From Cardiocondyla obscurior (lineage: Eukaryota; Arthropoda; Insecta; Hymenoptera; Formicidae): a stretch of DNA of 64,000 nt. Positions 42,160 through 52,952 of the stretch are shown here, piece after piece; the first letter of the stretch is position 1, and the number at the start of each line of letters is the position of its first letter. The stretch lies in the NCBI RefSeq assembly GCF_019399895.1, contig NC_091884.1, positions 3,040,501-3,104,500 of the forward strand. The letters run 5' to 3'. The notes beneath the pieces were generated by a model that was not told the DNA's origin, ran no database searches, and saw nothing but the letters and a program-made list of their open reading frames with translations. The position numbers and the translations under genes were made by a program.

Positions 42160-43361
42160 TTATAAGACCTTGCGCACAACGTTAGACAGTGGACTATATT
42201 CAACTATGCGATCGTGTAAAATAAGACAATATGCGGTTGTATTCGCAGGAACATTTTCCTTGCAATCAAATTCTAATCGCACGTCTACAGTGGCGCTTTT
42301 GATTGACTCGTTCTGTCGAGAGCAATCGATAACAACAAATGGTCCATATGATAGAAATGCTGCTACATTGCAAAAAGCCTCATAAGAACTGTTGCCATAA
42401 TAAGCTTTACGAAAACGTATATACATATCATAAAGAATGGCGTATCTTTTTTTGTCAAAATCTAAATTCAGATCATCATATGGATAATATTCAGAGTTGA
42501 GAAAAAGTTTCACATTTGTTAATTTACAATCATCAAAAATGGTTGATTTTTTAGACATAACGTTTTTGCGATCGGTTTGCAGAGCAAAGATAACGTATCG
42601 AGGTTTTTCAAGTTGCGTTGCAGCCTTGACGGCCCAAGAATGTTTTGTAGTACTCTGCAAAAGAGGATATTCATACAAATCCCATGAGCGAAAAGTCATG
42701 CTTAAATATCGCCCACTATCCAAAGTTCGCAGCATGGATAATTTATTGACCTCATTTAATATGACATGAGACATTCGCCACTGTATTTTATGCAATTCAA
42801 TTTCTGGCTCTAATTTCGAATCTCCTATAATGGAATTATTATCATTGCGAGCGCGTATTAAAATTAATTCATGGCGAGCGTTGACAACCACTCGTTTATA
42901 ATCTTCACAGAAACCTAACAATATGCTGAGGGGTACACAAAAATTAAAGAATCCTTCTGACGTAGTTGATGTTTCACTCCATCCAGCATTTTGCAGCATC
43001 ATAGCATTATCAGATGTTAGCGATATATAATTTTTAAGAGTGCTAGTTATTCCAACGTTTCTGTTGCGATCAATTTCTACACCATTGAGTTCATAACGGA
43101 TTTCATCGAACATAAACGCTACACAATTATTTCCTAGCGCAGCTGTTAACTTATCGTCAGGTTTTTTTTTTTTATTTTTCCCTCAATATAGAGAAAACTG
43201 TCACATGGCAACGTATACAAATCCTGTTGTTGTATTGGTATCCGTATTTCATCACTATATCCAAACGTTGTGTTAGCATATGGGTTGTATGTATGAGTTT
43301 CAATTTTAACAATACTATTGTCAAAGATCGGCTTATCATCAATAATCAATATATCAGCCAT
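42160..43361 (-). CDS. Polinton major capsid protein, one frameshift
   Basis: About 400 residues from ATG 43361 (MADILII), one base after the 47-codon ORF. This gene is assigned as the double jelly-roll major capsid protein from its size and place in the packaging gene block; the fold cannot be seen directly. A 12-A run (minus strand, 43162-43173) puts the first 70 codons out of frame with the rest; the homology with 10001-11201 is continuous across it. The rest is open to 42160. Confidence 0.8.
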
Positions 43362-43362
43362 T

Positions 43363-43506
43363 TTAGATGTTGCACACAATGAAACCCAATGATTTTAAAA
43401 ATTCTACGTTTGATGTAGTAAGTTTTTTCTTCAATAATTGAACCCCTTTGGTGGAAGCTGCGTATTTAGTTTGTCTCACGTTCGATGTTTTATTCAAAAC
43501 GAGCAT
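43363..43506 (-). CDS. 47-residue Polinton protein upstream of capsid
   Basis: ATG at 43506 (MLVLNKTS), stop TAA at 43365-43363, one base before the capsid ATG. C-terminal motif KKKLT-x2-N-x-EFLKSLGF. The broken homologue in Polinton A has identical length and spacing. The TAA-A-ATG junction would allow termination-reinitiation, coupling it to capsid. No domain known. Confidence 0.7.
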   Translation of the reverse strand: MLVLNKTSNVRQTKYAASTKGVQLLKKKLTTSNVEFLKSLGFIVCNI

Positions 43507-43512
43507 CTCACA

Positions 43513-44268
43513 CTAAAGTCGTCTCCGCACATGCAGTCTCACGGTAATTTCTTCGCCACGAAAATCAAGCAATCGTCCGTTCTGATCTACAATGCGAATC
43601 GTCAAATCAGTAACGCTTCGTACGACGACTGGAAGGTAAATGATCTGTGTTGGAGTTTCAGATATCTTATATCCAGGTGGAACCTTAGGTGAAAATTCAT
43701 GTATTGTATGTACACGTTTTCCATTACTGTATGCACCCCCCGTTACACTGCATTCAATGCGAATAACATTTACATTGATAATTTGTATCGGTGCATCCGA
43801 TTCATGCCAACGTAACGGCTCGAGTATGCGATCTGATGAAAATCCTAACAACGATCCAATGTTGCATGGTTTGGTGAAATTTATTTGATAAATACACTTA
43901 ATCTCGCTTTTCATCGTATTGTTATTAGCTTTAATCGTTAAAGGATAATCTTTTTCATCATTACCATATGAAATCGCGTTCTTTGCAACATCATTGATAT
44001 GAAGCTCGTCGAGCGTACGTTTTAGATATTCGGCAATATCGCATAGTTCATATGAGCCGTCGGGAATGGTAATACTTTCTCCATCATTATCATCATCGGC
44101 ATTATTGAAATAGAATGTATTATTTGATGAGTTTACATTAGGAATTGTAAAATACGTTTCAAAATCAGCCAGCCCGAGTTCATATTCTCCATCGCTTAAA
44201 TCTATAGCGGGAAAGTAGCTCACCGCGAGGATACTACTTTTGCCCGATAACGTGAGCGTCAGCGACAT
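43513..44268 (-). CDS. Polinton penton / minor capsid protein
   Basis: 251 residues from MSLTLTLSGKSS, intact. The opening (YELGLADFETYFTIPN, then TFYF and the ITIPDGSYEL motif) is that of Polinton and adintovirus minor capsid proteins, thought to form the penton at capsid vertices with a jelly-roll fold. It sits between protease and capsid, in the usual virion block. The last codons match 8518-8555 of Polinton A. Confidence 0.75.
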   Translation of the reverse strand: MSLTLTLSGKSSILAVSYFPAIDLSDGEYELGLADFETYFTIPNVNSSNNTFYFNNADDDNDGESITIPDGSYELCDIAEYLKRTLDELHINDVAKNAISYGNDEKDYPLTIKANNNTMKSEIKCIYQINFTKPCNIGSLLGFSSDRILEPLRWHESDAPIQIINVNVIRIECSVTGGAYSNGKRVHTIHEFSPKVPPGYKISETPTQIIYLPVVVRSVTDLTIRIVDQNGRLLDFRGEEITVRLHVRRRL

Positions 44269-44282
44269 GTTTGATACTGAGT

Positions 44283-44681
44283 TTACAGCGCATAATGTTT
44301 GTTCTTAAATTGTGTATCAATCGTGTGTAGAAACTGTAGACACAATTGCCCACAGTTGTTTTGATTATATCGTTGATATGGTAAGCGATTATATTCAATT
44401 TGTGTTGCATCATTCCCCAGATATCGAGCAAGTTCTTGTGGCGGTCGAAGATTACCAAAACTATCAAAATACATAGCGCGATTTCCTCTTTTCGCATATG
44501 CCACCCAGTGGGTACCTAATCCTTCAACTTTATCTAAATTCACAATACCGCTCTCGTTTTGATGTATTCCCCCAATCGGTAAAGTGTCACGCATAAAAAC
44601 GCCTCTAAAATATGGAATGCGCATGTGTTTCGCTAATTGTCGCAACTGTATATCGGTAGTAGCACCTTTGGGAAGTTTCAA
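44283..44681 (-). CDS. Adenain-like cysteine protease
   Basis: 132 residues from MKLPKGATT. The catalytic set of the adenovirus-type protease family is visible: GTHWVAY (His, residue ~55), MYFDSFG (Asp), and QNNCGQLCLQFL (Gln for the oxyanion hole and Cys). It would process virion proteins during maturation. Start overlaps the end of the PLA2 gene by four bases (44678-44681), and it ends 14 bases before the penton ATG. Confidence 0.9.
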   Translation of the reverse strand: MKLPKGATTDIQLRQLAKHMRIPYFRGVFMRDTLPIGGIHQNESGIVNLDKVEGLGTHWVAYAKRGNRAMYFDSFGNLRPPQELARYLGNDATQIEYNRLPYQRYNQNNCGQLCLQFLHTIDTQFKNKHYAL

Positions 44682-45331
44682 CGTCTCATCGACGTTTTTT
44701 TTTTTCCTTTCTTATTTCCATTATTTTTTCGAACTCCACCACCACGTTTGTATGGAGCGAGATAAACACCGCGACCTTCCATGGCGTAATTGTGACGTTT
44801 CATTTCTTCAAGTTGGCGTTGTGAGGCTTTTTTATCATTTACAGCTTTTGCGATTCCTGCGGCTCCACCAGCGAGCGAACCGATAGCACCCAGTAAGGGC
44901 AGAAGCGGTATAACGCCACCACGTTTTGCTATCGGAAGTGTTCGTTTCTTCACCGTTTTCTTCTTCAGCGTATTCTTCCTCGCTACACATAAGCCCATAC
45001 CAAGTTTCGTTTTTGCTTTCATAGCTGCCCATACGGTCGTGGCTGCGGCCTTTTCACCAAAACTTGAATCTTCTGCGTTAATACGTTGCAGCGCTTTATT
45101 GGCAAGAATATTGTCAGCCACGTGGCGCTCTGCGAGATTGTTGCTACGTAAGTAGGCTATATCGTGATCGCGACAAGCCGCATCCAACGGATTAATTCCA
45201 CGATCTCCTCTGGCAAATCGTTCGTTTAATCGAGTTCCTGGGCCGCAAAACTGGTACCCTGGTATGTGCAATTCAAACGGAAGTGCGTTAATCGCTCTGT
45301 TTAACAAGCCTCGCCCATTTTTCTCAGACAT
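44678..45331 (-). CDS. Phospholipase A2-domain virion protein
   Basis: 217 residues. Residues 20-75 carry the PLA2 core: Ca-binding loop YQFCGPGT and the catalytic D-x2-CRDHDIAY (His-Asp). The middle is basic; then a Gly/Ala-rich hydrophobic stretch (LLPLLGAIGSLAGGAAGIAKAV) and a Lys-rich tail follow, as in Polinton and densovirus minor capsid proteins, where the enzyme helps cross the endosome membrane. It overlaps the following protease gene and the preceding small gene. Confidence 0.9.
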   Translation of the reverse strand: MSEKNGRGLLNRAINALPFELHIPGYQFCGPGTRLNERFARGDRGINPLDAACRDHDIAYLRSNNLAERHVADNILANKALQRINAEDSSFGEKAAATTVWAAMKAKTKLGMGLCVARKNTLKKKTVKKRTLPIAKRGGVIPLLPLLGAIGSLAGGAAGIAKAVNDKKASQRQLEEMKRHNYAMEGRGVYLAPYKRGGGVRKNNGNKKGKKKTSMRR

Positions 45332-45612
45332 TCAATACAGTTTTTTATTAATGGCGCAGGACCGTCAACATGCGTTTCATAACTCAATAAATTATAATGT
45401 TTTAAACATCGACGGTATTGTTGAACATCTAAATCAGCCTTTAAGTGTTCAGGAAGCTTATTCCACAAATAGTCAATATGTTGCGAAAATCGTTGTAATA
45501 AGAATATTTTTGGAATATGTTGTAGTTGTTCAGCGGTTAAATCACAGATATTACAATCGTCCGACAGCAACAAAAACATAGTGAATACTGAGCGTTTAAT
45601 TTTTATGCACAC
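45301..45612 (-). CDS. Small Polinton protein before PLA2 gene
   Basis: 103 residues from MCIKIKRS, ending inside the start of the PLA2 gene (31-base overlap). Hydrophobic start (FTMFLLL), then Cys residues (CNIC, CIEC) and a helical centre. First gene of the minus-strand virion block, 50 bp from the divergent packaging ATPase; the gap (TATAAATATA) probably holds a two-way promoter. No family recognised. Confidence 0.6.
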   Translation of the reverse strand: MCIKIKRSVFTMFLLLSDDCNICDLTAEQLQHIPKIFLLQRFSQHIDYLWNKLPEHLKADLDVQQYRRCLKHYNLLSYETHVDGPAPLIKNCIECLRKMGEAC

Positions 45613-45662
45613 AACTATAAATATATCAGCATGGATGATATTGATCTCATTTAGAAGGTAGA
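45613..45662. promoter_or_regulatory. Divergent promoter of virion genes
   Basis: Only 50 bp separate the minus-strand small gene and the plus-strand ATPase; CTATAAATATATC lies in the middle. Confidence 0.5.
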
Positions 45663-46352
45663 ATGCGGTTCATACAGCAAGCGCCACCAATCAAGGTGGT
45701 GAATTTCGATGACAAGTTATTATCCGAGTGTGTGTTACATAGACATGGAAACATGTTACCGAGTTCTATTCGCGCTATCATTTGTGGTCCATCAAATTGC
45801 GGCAAAACTAATGTATTAATAAGTCTGTTGGAAAGTCCGCATGGTATACGATTTGAAAACGTTTATGTATACTCGAAATCGTTGCAACAACCAAAATATC
45901 AGTATTTGAAAAAGATATTGGCACCAATAGAAGAAATTAATTATTTCACATTTTCAAATAATATTGATGTTGTTCCACCGAGCGAAGCACTTCCGAATTC
46001 TATATTTATTTTTGATGACATAGCATGTGATAAGCAGGATGCGGTAAGAGAATACTTTGCAATGGGGCGACACGTGAACGTTGACAGTTTTTATCTTTGT
46101 CAAACGTATGCGAAAATACCGAAGCATCTTATACGTGACAATACGAATTTTTTAATTCTATTTAAACAAGATGTTACAAATATGAAACATATATATAATG
46201 ATCATGTTAACACTGATATGTCATTCGAAGATTTTGATAAATTGTGTCGAATATGTTGGCAGCAAAAGTATGGATTTGTGGTGATTGATAAGGACAGTGC
46301 TATTTCAAACGGTCGCTATAGAAAGGGATTTAACGACTTCGTGGTATCATAA
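45663..46352 (+). CDS. FtsK/HerA-type genome packaging ATPase
   Basis: 229 residues from ATG 45663 (MRFIQQAPP). Walker A CGPSNCGKTN (residue ~40), Walker B SIFIFDDIACD (~118), and the LCQTYAKIPKHLIRDN sensor region. It would pump the Polinton genome into capsids, the A32-like packaging ATPase of the group. Intact, no frameshift. Downstream gene starts 49 bases later. Confidence 0.9.
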   Translation: MRFIQQAPPIKVVNFDDKLLSECVLHRHGNMLPSSIRAIICGPSNCGKTNVLISLLESPHGIRFENVYVYSKSLQQPKYQYLKKILAPIEEINYFTFSNNIDVVPPSEALPNSIFIFDDIACDKQDAVREYFAMGRHVNVDSFYLCQTYAKIPKHLIRDNTNFLILFKQDVTNMKHIYNDHVNTDMSFEDFDKLCRICWQQKYGFVVIDKDSAISNGRYRKGFNDFVVS

Positions 46353-46400
46353 TGTAATCAGTTGTTGTTGATACACCGATTGATAACTGTCAAGCTCAAT

Positions 46401-47621
46401 ATGAATAACAACAGTGAACTTAAAAATCGAGAGATAATTGCGAAGAAAATTGCTCAAACGAGTGATTCGATTCGCAAAAAGTATCATGCCATGAAGACGG
46501 GAAAGATGGAAGAAGATATCGCGTTGGAGCGACATTTTAAACCCATCGTTGAGCCTCTTAAACAGATTGTGGAAAACACCGTTGGAAACAACGAAGTTGA
46601 ATCAGCCATATCAAAGAACGACTCATATTTTCTGGAAAAAAAAGATGTTTTAACACCAAAACAAAAACGATTAATTACGGTATCACCAATATCATTACCT
46701 GAAGAAAAAGAAGAAAGTAGATCGACACCAAAACGGAATCGATTAATAAATACATCGCTGATATCTTTATTGGGAGAAGAAGATGAAAGTAGATTGACAC
46801 CAAAACGAAAACGATCAAATGCAACGTCACCGATAACAGCATCGACTCCAATTAAATCAGCGTTAAAACAATCACGCACCATACCGTCCACATTAAACGA
46901 GACGCCTAAGTTCGCGCAACAACGAAATTTTTCATCAAGGGAACGTTCACACTCACATTCCATTGAAGACGTTTTCGATACCGCAGACGAACCGTTGGTA
47001 ACATCTATTCGACAAAAGTTGCGAACATCAGAAGGTTGGAAGACTCTTCAAACTCATTATGGACCGTTGGGGCAAAAGTATCTAGGCGCTGTTTTAAGCG
47101 GAAAAAAATCTATTAACATCGATAGCGTTTACGGAGTTTATTTCAACGACAATGGAACGATGATTGGCAACAAGCGTGTTGATTTAGATAAAAATGATAA
47201 TATATTGATAGATGGTAAAAAGTATCCTGGAACAGTGGGACTTTACGAATTGATTTTTATGAGATTTCCCGATGAGAGCAGTTATACTGATACCGATAAA
47301 GAAAATTATAAAAGTATACTCATGGCAACGAATGCACATAAACGTGACTACAATTCTCAAAATCAAGTAAAGAGTAACAAAGGTCACAAATATAAGAATA
47401 TAATCGCTCCTGTGCTGAGTAAAAAAATTGGACAAGGTATACCATACGCTGTAACATTAAACAATAATAAAATCGATTATGTTCATTGGGATGATCCAAA
47501 CGAGCTCGTAGATCGTCTTCGATTGCTCGAAGCCTCACGCTATGCAGGTCATAACGCTCACGACAATGAGATTTTATCAATTATTGAGGAACTTCGCGAA
47601 GTGGGGCTTATTATAAATTGA
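46401..47621 (+). CDS. DUF8207-type Polinton protein
   Basis: About 406 residues from MNNNSELKNREI, the first ATG in good position. N-terminal coiled coil (KKIAQTSDSIRKKYHAM), a Lys/Ser/Pro-rich centre with repeated TPKRNR/TPKRKR basic motifs (possible nuclear signals), and a conserved C-terminal domain (GPLGQKYLGAVL, DSVYGVYF, PGTVGLYELIF). This C-terminal domain is widespread in insect Polintons. Molecular role unknown. Confidence 0.75.
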   Translation: MNNNSELKNREIIAKKIAQTSDSIRKKYHAMKTGKMEEDIALERHFKPIVEPLKQIVENTVGNNEVESAISKNDSYFLEKKDVLTPKQKRLITVSPISLPEEKEESRSTPKRNRLINTSLISLLGEEDESRLTPKRKRSNATSPITASTPIKSALKQSRTIPSTLNETPKFAQQRNFSSRERSHSHSIEDVFDTADEPLVTSIRQKLRTSEGWKTLQTHYGPLGQKYLGAVLSGKKSINIDSVYGVYFNDNGTMIGNKRVDLDKNDNILIDGKKYPGTVGLYELIFMRFPDESSYTDTDKENYKSILMATNAHKRDYNSQNQVKSNKGHKYKNIIAPVLSKKIGQGIPYAVTLNNNKIDYVHWDDPNELVDRLRLLEASRYAGHNAHDNEILSIIEELREVGLIIN

Positions 47622-47656
47622 AGTATGCATACACAATTTAATCATTTGATATCGAA

Positions 47657-48046
47657 ATGCCGATTAACAAGTTTGGAACATTGCTTAAAGATGGTGGAGG
47701 AAGCAATACTAATCAACATTATCGATATAATGCGTTAGTTAGAAATTACGTGCGCGATAACGCTCTTTGTGTAACATCCACCGATTACGACGCGCGATCA
47801 TGCAAAATTAAGCATGTAGCTGAACCTTTGGACGATGATGATGCTGTCAACAAACAATATGTTCAACAAAATTTACAGATTTTAAAGAATGAAATTGTGG
47901 AACTTAATAATAATGTTCAACAGAAAGTGCAGAATTTAAAAGATCAACTAAATGAACTGAATAAGAAAATAGAAATACTACAGAGTTGTCTACAGGTTGT
48001 GGTAAACACGCTTCGCAATAAATTTATTCGCGGTGAACAGAATTAA
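47657..48046 (+). CDS. Small coiled-coil Polinton protein
   Basis: 129 residues from MPINKFGTLLKDG. N-terminal globular part, then a heptad-rich C-terminus (about 80-120, NLKDQLNELNKKIEIL), consistent with an oligomeric stalk or fibre-like protein. Between the DUF8207 gene and integrase on plus. No enzyme motif. Confidence 0.7.
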   Translation: MPINKFGTLLKDGGGSNTNQHYRYNALVRNYVRDNALCVTSTDYDARSCKIKHVAEPLDDDDAVNKQYVQQNLQILKNEIVELNNNVQQKVQNLKDQLNELNKKIEILQSCLQVVVNTLRNKFIRGEQN

Positions 48047-48051
48047 ACAGC

Positions 48052-48068
48052 TGCCGTTGCCGTTTGTT

Positions 48069-48106
<38 letters not shown>
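48052..48106. repeat. (TTGCCG)n hexamer repeat
   Basis: About nine imperfect CCGTTG units after the coiled-coil gene stop. Confidence 0.95.
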
Positions 48107-48107
<1 letters not shown>

Positions 48108-48208
48108 TTCTATTGTTAATACCGTTTTGTTATCGTTTTCGGTGTTGCTATTGTTCATATTTATGAAAAAAATTTTTTAATAGTGCGGTAAATCTCATAG
48201 CTTTAAAA

Positions 48209-49147
48209 ATGTCAAAGAAAATAAGCTCAGAAAAACTACAATTGGTAAACGAATTGCATACACCGGCGAGAAGAAATTTTTCTCGAAGGCGTGTCATAGT
48301 GCGCGGGTATGATGACTTGTGGCAAGCTGATGTGGTCGAGATGCGCCCATACACACGTGTCAACCAAGGTTACCACTACATATTCACCGTTATCGATGTG
48401 CTGAGCAAGCATGCATGGGCTGTACCATTAAAGACAAAAAGCGGTATCGAAGTTGCAACAGCGATTGCAAAGATCTTTCGCAATAATAAAAGATGTCCGA
48501 ATAATCTTCAAACTGATAAAGGAAAAGAATTTTACAACGCAAACGTACAAAAACTCTTAAAAAAACATAATATTAACCATTATTCTACATACACTGTAAT
48601 GAAAGCGTCAGTTGTCGAACGATTTAATCGAACGCTTAAAAACGCTATGTGGAAAATGTTTACACTCAATGGAAATTATAAATGGCTTGATTCACTGCAG
48701 CAGCTTGTTTTGGATTATAATATGCGAAAACATCGAACTATTGGTATGCGACCTGTCGATGTTATTCCTGCAAACGCAGGCAAACTCTTGGCAACGGTCT
48801 ACAACCGCATAAAGATTGCTGCTCCAGCACGGTTTAAAACTGGTGATTCAGTACGTGTTAGCAAATTCAAAACAATATTTGAAAAAGGCTATACACCAAA
48901 TTGGACTACGGAAGTATTTACAATCGTCAAAGTGCAAAAAACTAATCCTGTGACATACTTGTTGGAGGATTCTTGTGGAAAACCTATCGCTGGAGGATTC
49001 TATGAACAGGAATTGCTTCACGTAAATAATCCTGATGTATATCTTGTCGAAAAAGTGTTACGAAAACAAGGAAATAATGTTTATGTAAAGTGGCTGGGAT
49101 TCAATAATTCACATAACTCATGGATATGCAAGAATAACGTTTTATAA
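48209..49147 (+). CDS. Polinton integrase with chromodomain
   Basis: 312 residues from MSKKISSEKL. Retroviral-type core with D (LWQADVVEM, ~residue 38), D (LQTDKGKEF, ~95) and E (SVVERFNRTL, ~135). SH3-like DNA-binding part, then a C-terminal chromodomain (VEKVLRKQGNNVYVKWLGF, residues ~285-305) that may steer insertion to heterochromatin. It inserts the element and makes 6-bp duplications. Intact. Confidence 0.9.
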   Translation: MSKKISSEKLQLVNELHTPARRNFSRRRVIVRGYDDLWQADVVEMRPYTRVNQGYHYIFTVIDVLSKHAWAVPLKTKSGIEVATAIAKIFRNNKRCPNNLQTDKGKEFYNANVQKLLKKHNINHYSTYTVMKASVVERFNRTLKNAMWKMFTLNGNYKWLDSLQQLVLDYNMRKHRTIGMRPVDVIPANAGKLLATVYNRIKIAAPARFKTGDSVRVSKFKTIFEKGYTPNWTTEVFTIVKVQKTNPVTYLLEDSCGKPIAGGFYEQELLHVNNPDVYLVEKVLRKQGNNVYVKWLGFNNSHNSWICKNNVL

Positions 49148-49224
49148 GAATTTTATATAATTAAAAATTTTTTTATTAACAATATATAATGTATAATGTA
49201 TAATGTATAATATATAAAAATTTT
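49148..49224. other. Short AT-rich spacer between integrase and polymerase ends
   Basis: Holds a TATAATG direct repeat (49186-49215); the two genes converge here. Confidence 0.6.
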
Positions 49225-51791
49225 TTACAACGGTATTTTATAATGCCCCCATGGTAATGTTTCAATAGAATCCTGTATAATATATCGTTTATCATCATAT
49301 GGACTTAAAGCAGTTTTTTCCTCACGTATAGTATACACTTCGTGCAGCTTAGATCTTATACATGTTTGCTGACGCGTCATTTCTATTTCCTCCTTCAAGC
49401 ATCGTGTGTAATCATCAAACGTTATCTTCTTGGCGACAACATTACTCTTAACACCTTTAATCTTTTTGTATCTTTTTACCATCTACTCGTAATGCATACA
49501 TTTTTGCTCGAAGTCCAATAAATTCAGTCATGATCGCTCCATTGTTTTCATCTTTCATCAAACCTGGTACTTTTTTATTGACTTGTGGAATACCATACAC
49601 ATTGTCACAAGCGTAATCACTTGTATCAAATCTATTAATATCACGTTTCATAATCTCATAAACATCTTCACACTCTATATGATATATAAGACTGTCTGTG
49701 TCAGTATACATAATTTTACATTTATTTTGATAAAGAGGTTGCATGTACTCATGATGAAATTCATATAAACATGTTTTAGATATGTCCAGAATGCACATTC
49801 CAACATAGATCGGTTTATTAAATTTCACTTCAAGTTTGCGCATTTCAATCGCTACCAGATTTTCGGCGAAAATGCTACGACTATGAAAATTCGGTTTCGA
49901 GATCAATGCCTCAGCACCAAATCTGCCCTCCCAATGTGTTACGAGCCTTACATCAACATGATTACGCACGTTCTCCATAGTTTTTCCAAATACTGCATTA
50001 TTCATTAATTTATACAAGTTTTTTTCAAAATCATTTTTTGCAAGCGTTCTAAATTTGGTATTAAGTTCTATATAAACACGTAGCCATGGGGATTGTTTAA
50101 ATTGTAATATGCGATGTATTTTTGTAAGATGCAGTCCATGATTAATACATTGCTGTAAATTGCGATAATGAATGATGTAACGCTTCTTATCATATAAGGT
50201 TGCGAGAAGCTTGTCCTGCCGCTTACCGGGTGGCTTATCGCGCGTTGGACAGAATGGTAGGTCGGCATGCGCATCGTGTAAACGTTGTGAATACTCTAAA
50301 TCAACCTCGAAAATATAACCATTGGGTGAGTCTGGTGGCACACTCATCACATCGAAATTAGAAACATTGTCAACCCATTGAAAATCGGCATATGGTAGCG
50401 GTTGACACATCGCCCATCCATACAAATTATTAACATCAAAATACATTAAATATGTTGATGATTTTAATGAATCATATGACTGCATATATTTATTATTGGC
50501 ACATGCATATCTGCTTGAGCATTGACTTAAACCACCGCGTATACCGCGTTCAATAAACATAACCATATCAATGTCAGTAAGAAGTTCAAATTTTACACCC
50601 GTGTGTTTTAACATCGCGTCCCACGTAAAACCTGGTAAGGTGTAATAATATGCGGGATCAAGTTTGTAACTCACTATACAGCTGTCTCTAAAGTTTTCAA
50701 ATATGTCAGCTAATAACAAGACATCTGTTTTTAAATACAGATCACTGTATTCTCCGAGCGTTTGAATTGAGAATCGTTGCCAGATATCTATAGCGTGTGC
50801 ATAATCATTTTCGGATACTGTATCATCAGTCAATGAGCTGTAAAATGATTCACGTGGAGGCAAACATACATCTTCCAATTTTTCAATACTATCAACATAT
50901 TCATATGGAAAGACTCCTTTACGTGTTAATAAATCAAAATTTTCATTAGTTAGATTAGAAAATTCATATCGTGACACTCGCAATTTATCTTTACTTAGAA
51001 ATGATGCTAACTTCTCAAGACTTGTATTTAGAAATTTAAATGAATCAATAAACCTTAATTTTATACAATTATTTCTATTATCAGTGGTGCTTTTAACATT
51101 TTTTGTAAATGATATATATTTCTCTTTCGTTATGGGAAGCAGTTCTATAGTTCCTTCATAGGCAGTTGCAATTTCTTTGATAATAAAATGTGCATCGTAA
51201 CCCGATAAATTATGAAAAACTATGGGAATACAATTCGAATCCATATAATTTATATTACAATTTGAATGTGCTGGTCCTCTATATCGACCGGTTAAGTGAC
51301 AGTGATCGCGGACTCGTATGTCATCTGATACAAATGGTTTTTCACATATGTGACAATGTGTAGCTTTGTTAAAATTTTCCAACTCGTCTCGTGTAAAATC
51401 AGCCATGGGTACATTAGCTGATAAAATTGTTTTTACATTATGCGCTAAATTTTTAAGTTCCTCGGCGAACCATGCAACACAGTTATTACCGCGATGAAAC
51501 CGATACATTGATAGCGACTTATTGTATGAACAGCATACATAATACCCTATGCTAAAAACCTTATGATGTTGGTGTGCGCATGTAGATGTGGTGGAGTCAG
51601 CATTCGTTTTTTCTAGGGTACATTCCAAATCAGCATATACCACAAATGGAACTCGTTCCTTTCTAGTATAGTTGTCAAAACTTAACCATTTTTTTTCATC
51701 ACATGGTAATATAATTGCACACTCATTAATTTTTCCACAATCTACGCTGTGTACCATTAATCTTTCACTTGAACTAAAGTAATGTAAGCAT
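49225..51791 (-). CDS. Protein-primed DNA polymerase B, exon 2
   Basis: On minus: second half of a C2HC zinc finger, then 3'-5' exonuclease (YADLECT, D-x-E), terminal-protein-type linker region (YLKTDVLLLADIFENF), polymerase motif A (YFDVNNLYGW), motif B (NAVFGKTMENV) and catalytic motif C (YTDTDSLIY, near 49700). About 850 residues. The long frame stops at 49457; the conserved C-terminus (SNVVAKKITFDDYTRC) continues in another frame to 49225, a one-base indel at 49461-49477 next to an A-run. Replicates the Polinton genome from its terminal protein. Confidence 0.85.
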
Positions 51792-51873
51792 CTGGAATAA
51801 AGAGTATAAATGCATTAAAAAAAATTTTTATTGTATAAAAGAAAAAACATTTTTATTTACATTTTATACTTAC
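51792..51873 (-). other. Intron in DNA polymerase B gene, 82 bp
   Basis: Minus strand: GATCG|GTAAGTATAA at 51874/51873 and TTTATTCCAG|ATGCTT at 51792/51791. Splicing (phase 2) joins YFCD and the following residues into a zinc finger C-x2-C...H...C. Unspliced, the N-terminal ORF ends at a TAA made by the donor. Confidence 0.8.
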
Positions 51874-52952
51874 CGATCGCAAAAATATTTTTTACTCTTT
51901 GTTTTACTAAGCTGTGAACTTATAAGACGTGATAAATTTTTTATCAATGAAAAATGTCCAACATCATTATCTCGCTGTGTGTACAACAAATGAATGTGTC
52001 TCTCTCGTACTTTATCTGTGAGTTGTATTGGCAGAATTTTTTTCTTCTCAATCGTATATATGTTGATGGAAATATTATTAAGATTTTCAAATTTTTTAAC
52101 ATGTTTCATAGTTATTGGAAACTCAATACCTTCAAGATTTAACACTGTCGCATAATGTGGATATGATATTATTCGATCCACATGTTTCTCGGCTGGGTAT
52201 AGAGCGGCTACCACTGACCATGCGAAACATGCATTGTCAGCAGATTGTATATTTATCACAGCTCTTTTCATTTTAATTTCCTGTGGTAATATCACATGGC
52301 ACCCAGCATGTAATGGATTGTGTTTATTTACATTTATCATCAAATTATGTATACGCGACAGTGCCCACCCGCTGTCACGTTCTTGAAATTCATCCAAGGA
52401 TGCGAGAATAGGCTCGATAATGTGTGACTCGTACCACTCTTGTAGATCACTTGAACGAAAGAGTTCACAGTTTTTTGTGCACACACTTTTATTTGCAGTT
52501 TTATTGTTAGCCACAAATTCACCATTAAATACAACATTAATTTTTATATTGTTATGTTTATGCATAACATTTTGCACATGCTTTAATACAATGTCTTGCG
52601 CATCTTCCAGAAATTTGCGAGGCTCGATATAGTTTGAATTAATTACCACACCAGTTAATATGCGGCTTTCAAAAGCTGTGTCAATTTCACTCCATCGAAG
52701 TCCTTTATTTTTTGTATTATGTCCAGCACCCACATGAATGAAACGTTGTTTTGTTAAATCTCTTAAACTTTCGATACGTGCAATACATGCAACTAGTGAT
52801 TGCTTCGCACCGATTGATAATCTTGCGCGTTTATTTCGCCCCTGGTCCTCCAATAATTTGATATATTCTTCACATTGCTGATTCCATGCATTGAATTCTT
52901 CTAAAGTCAATCGATCTGCTTGCGCTGTCAGCTGTTGCTCTCGTCGATCCAT
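51874..52952 (-). CDS. DNA polymerase B, exon 1 (N-terminal domain)
   Basis: About 360 residues from MDRREQQL. N-terminal helical region, then the part found before protein-primed polymerases of insect Polintons: a CFAWSVVAAL motif, LEGIEFPITMKHVKKFE, and HFSLIKNLSRL. These resemble the Cys and His ends of a peptidase-like fold. It ends at the splice donor inside a zinc finger; the polymerase proper is exon 2. ATG 52952 is the first Met in frame. Confidence 0.85.
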
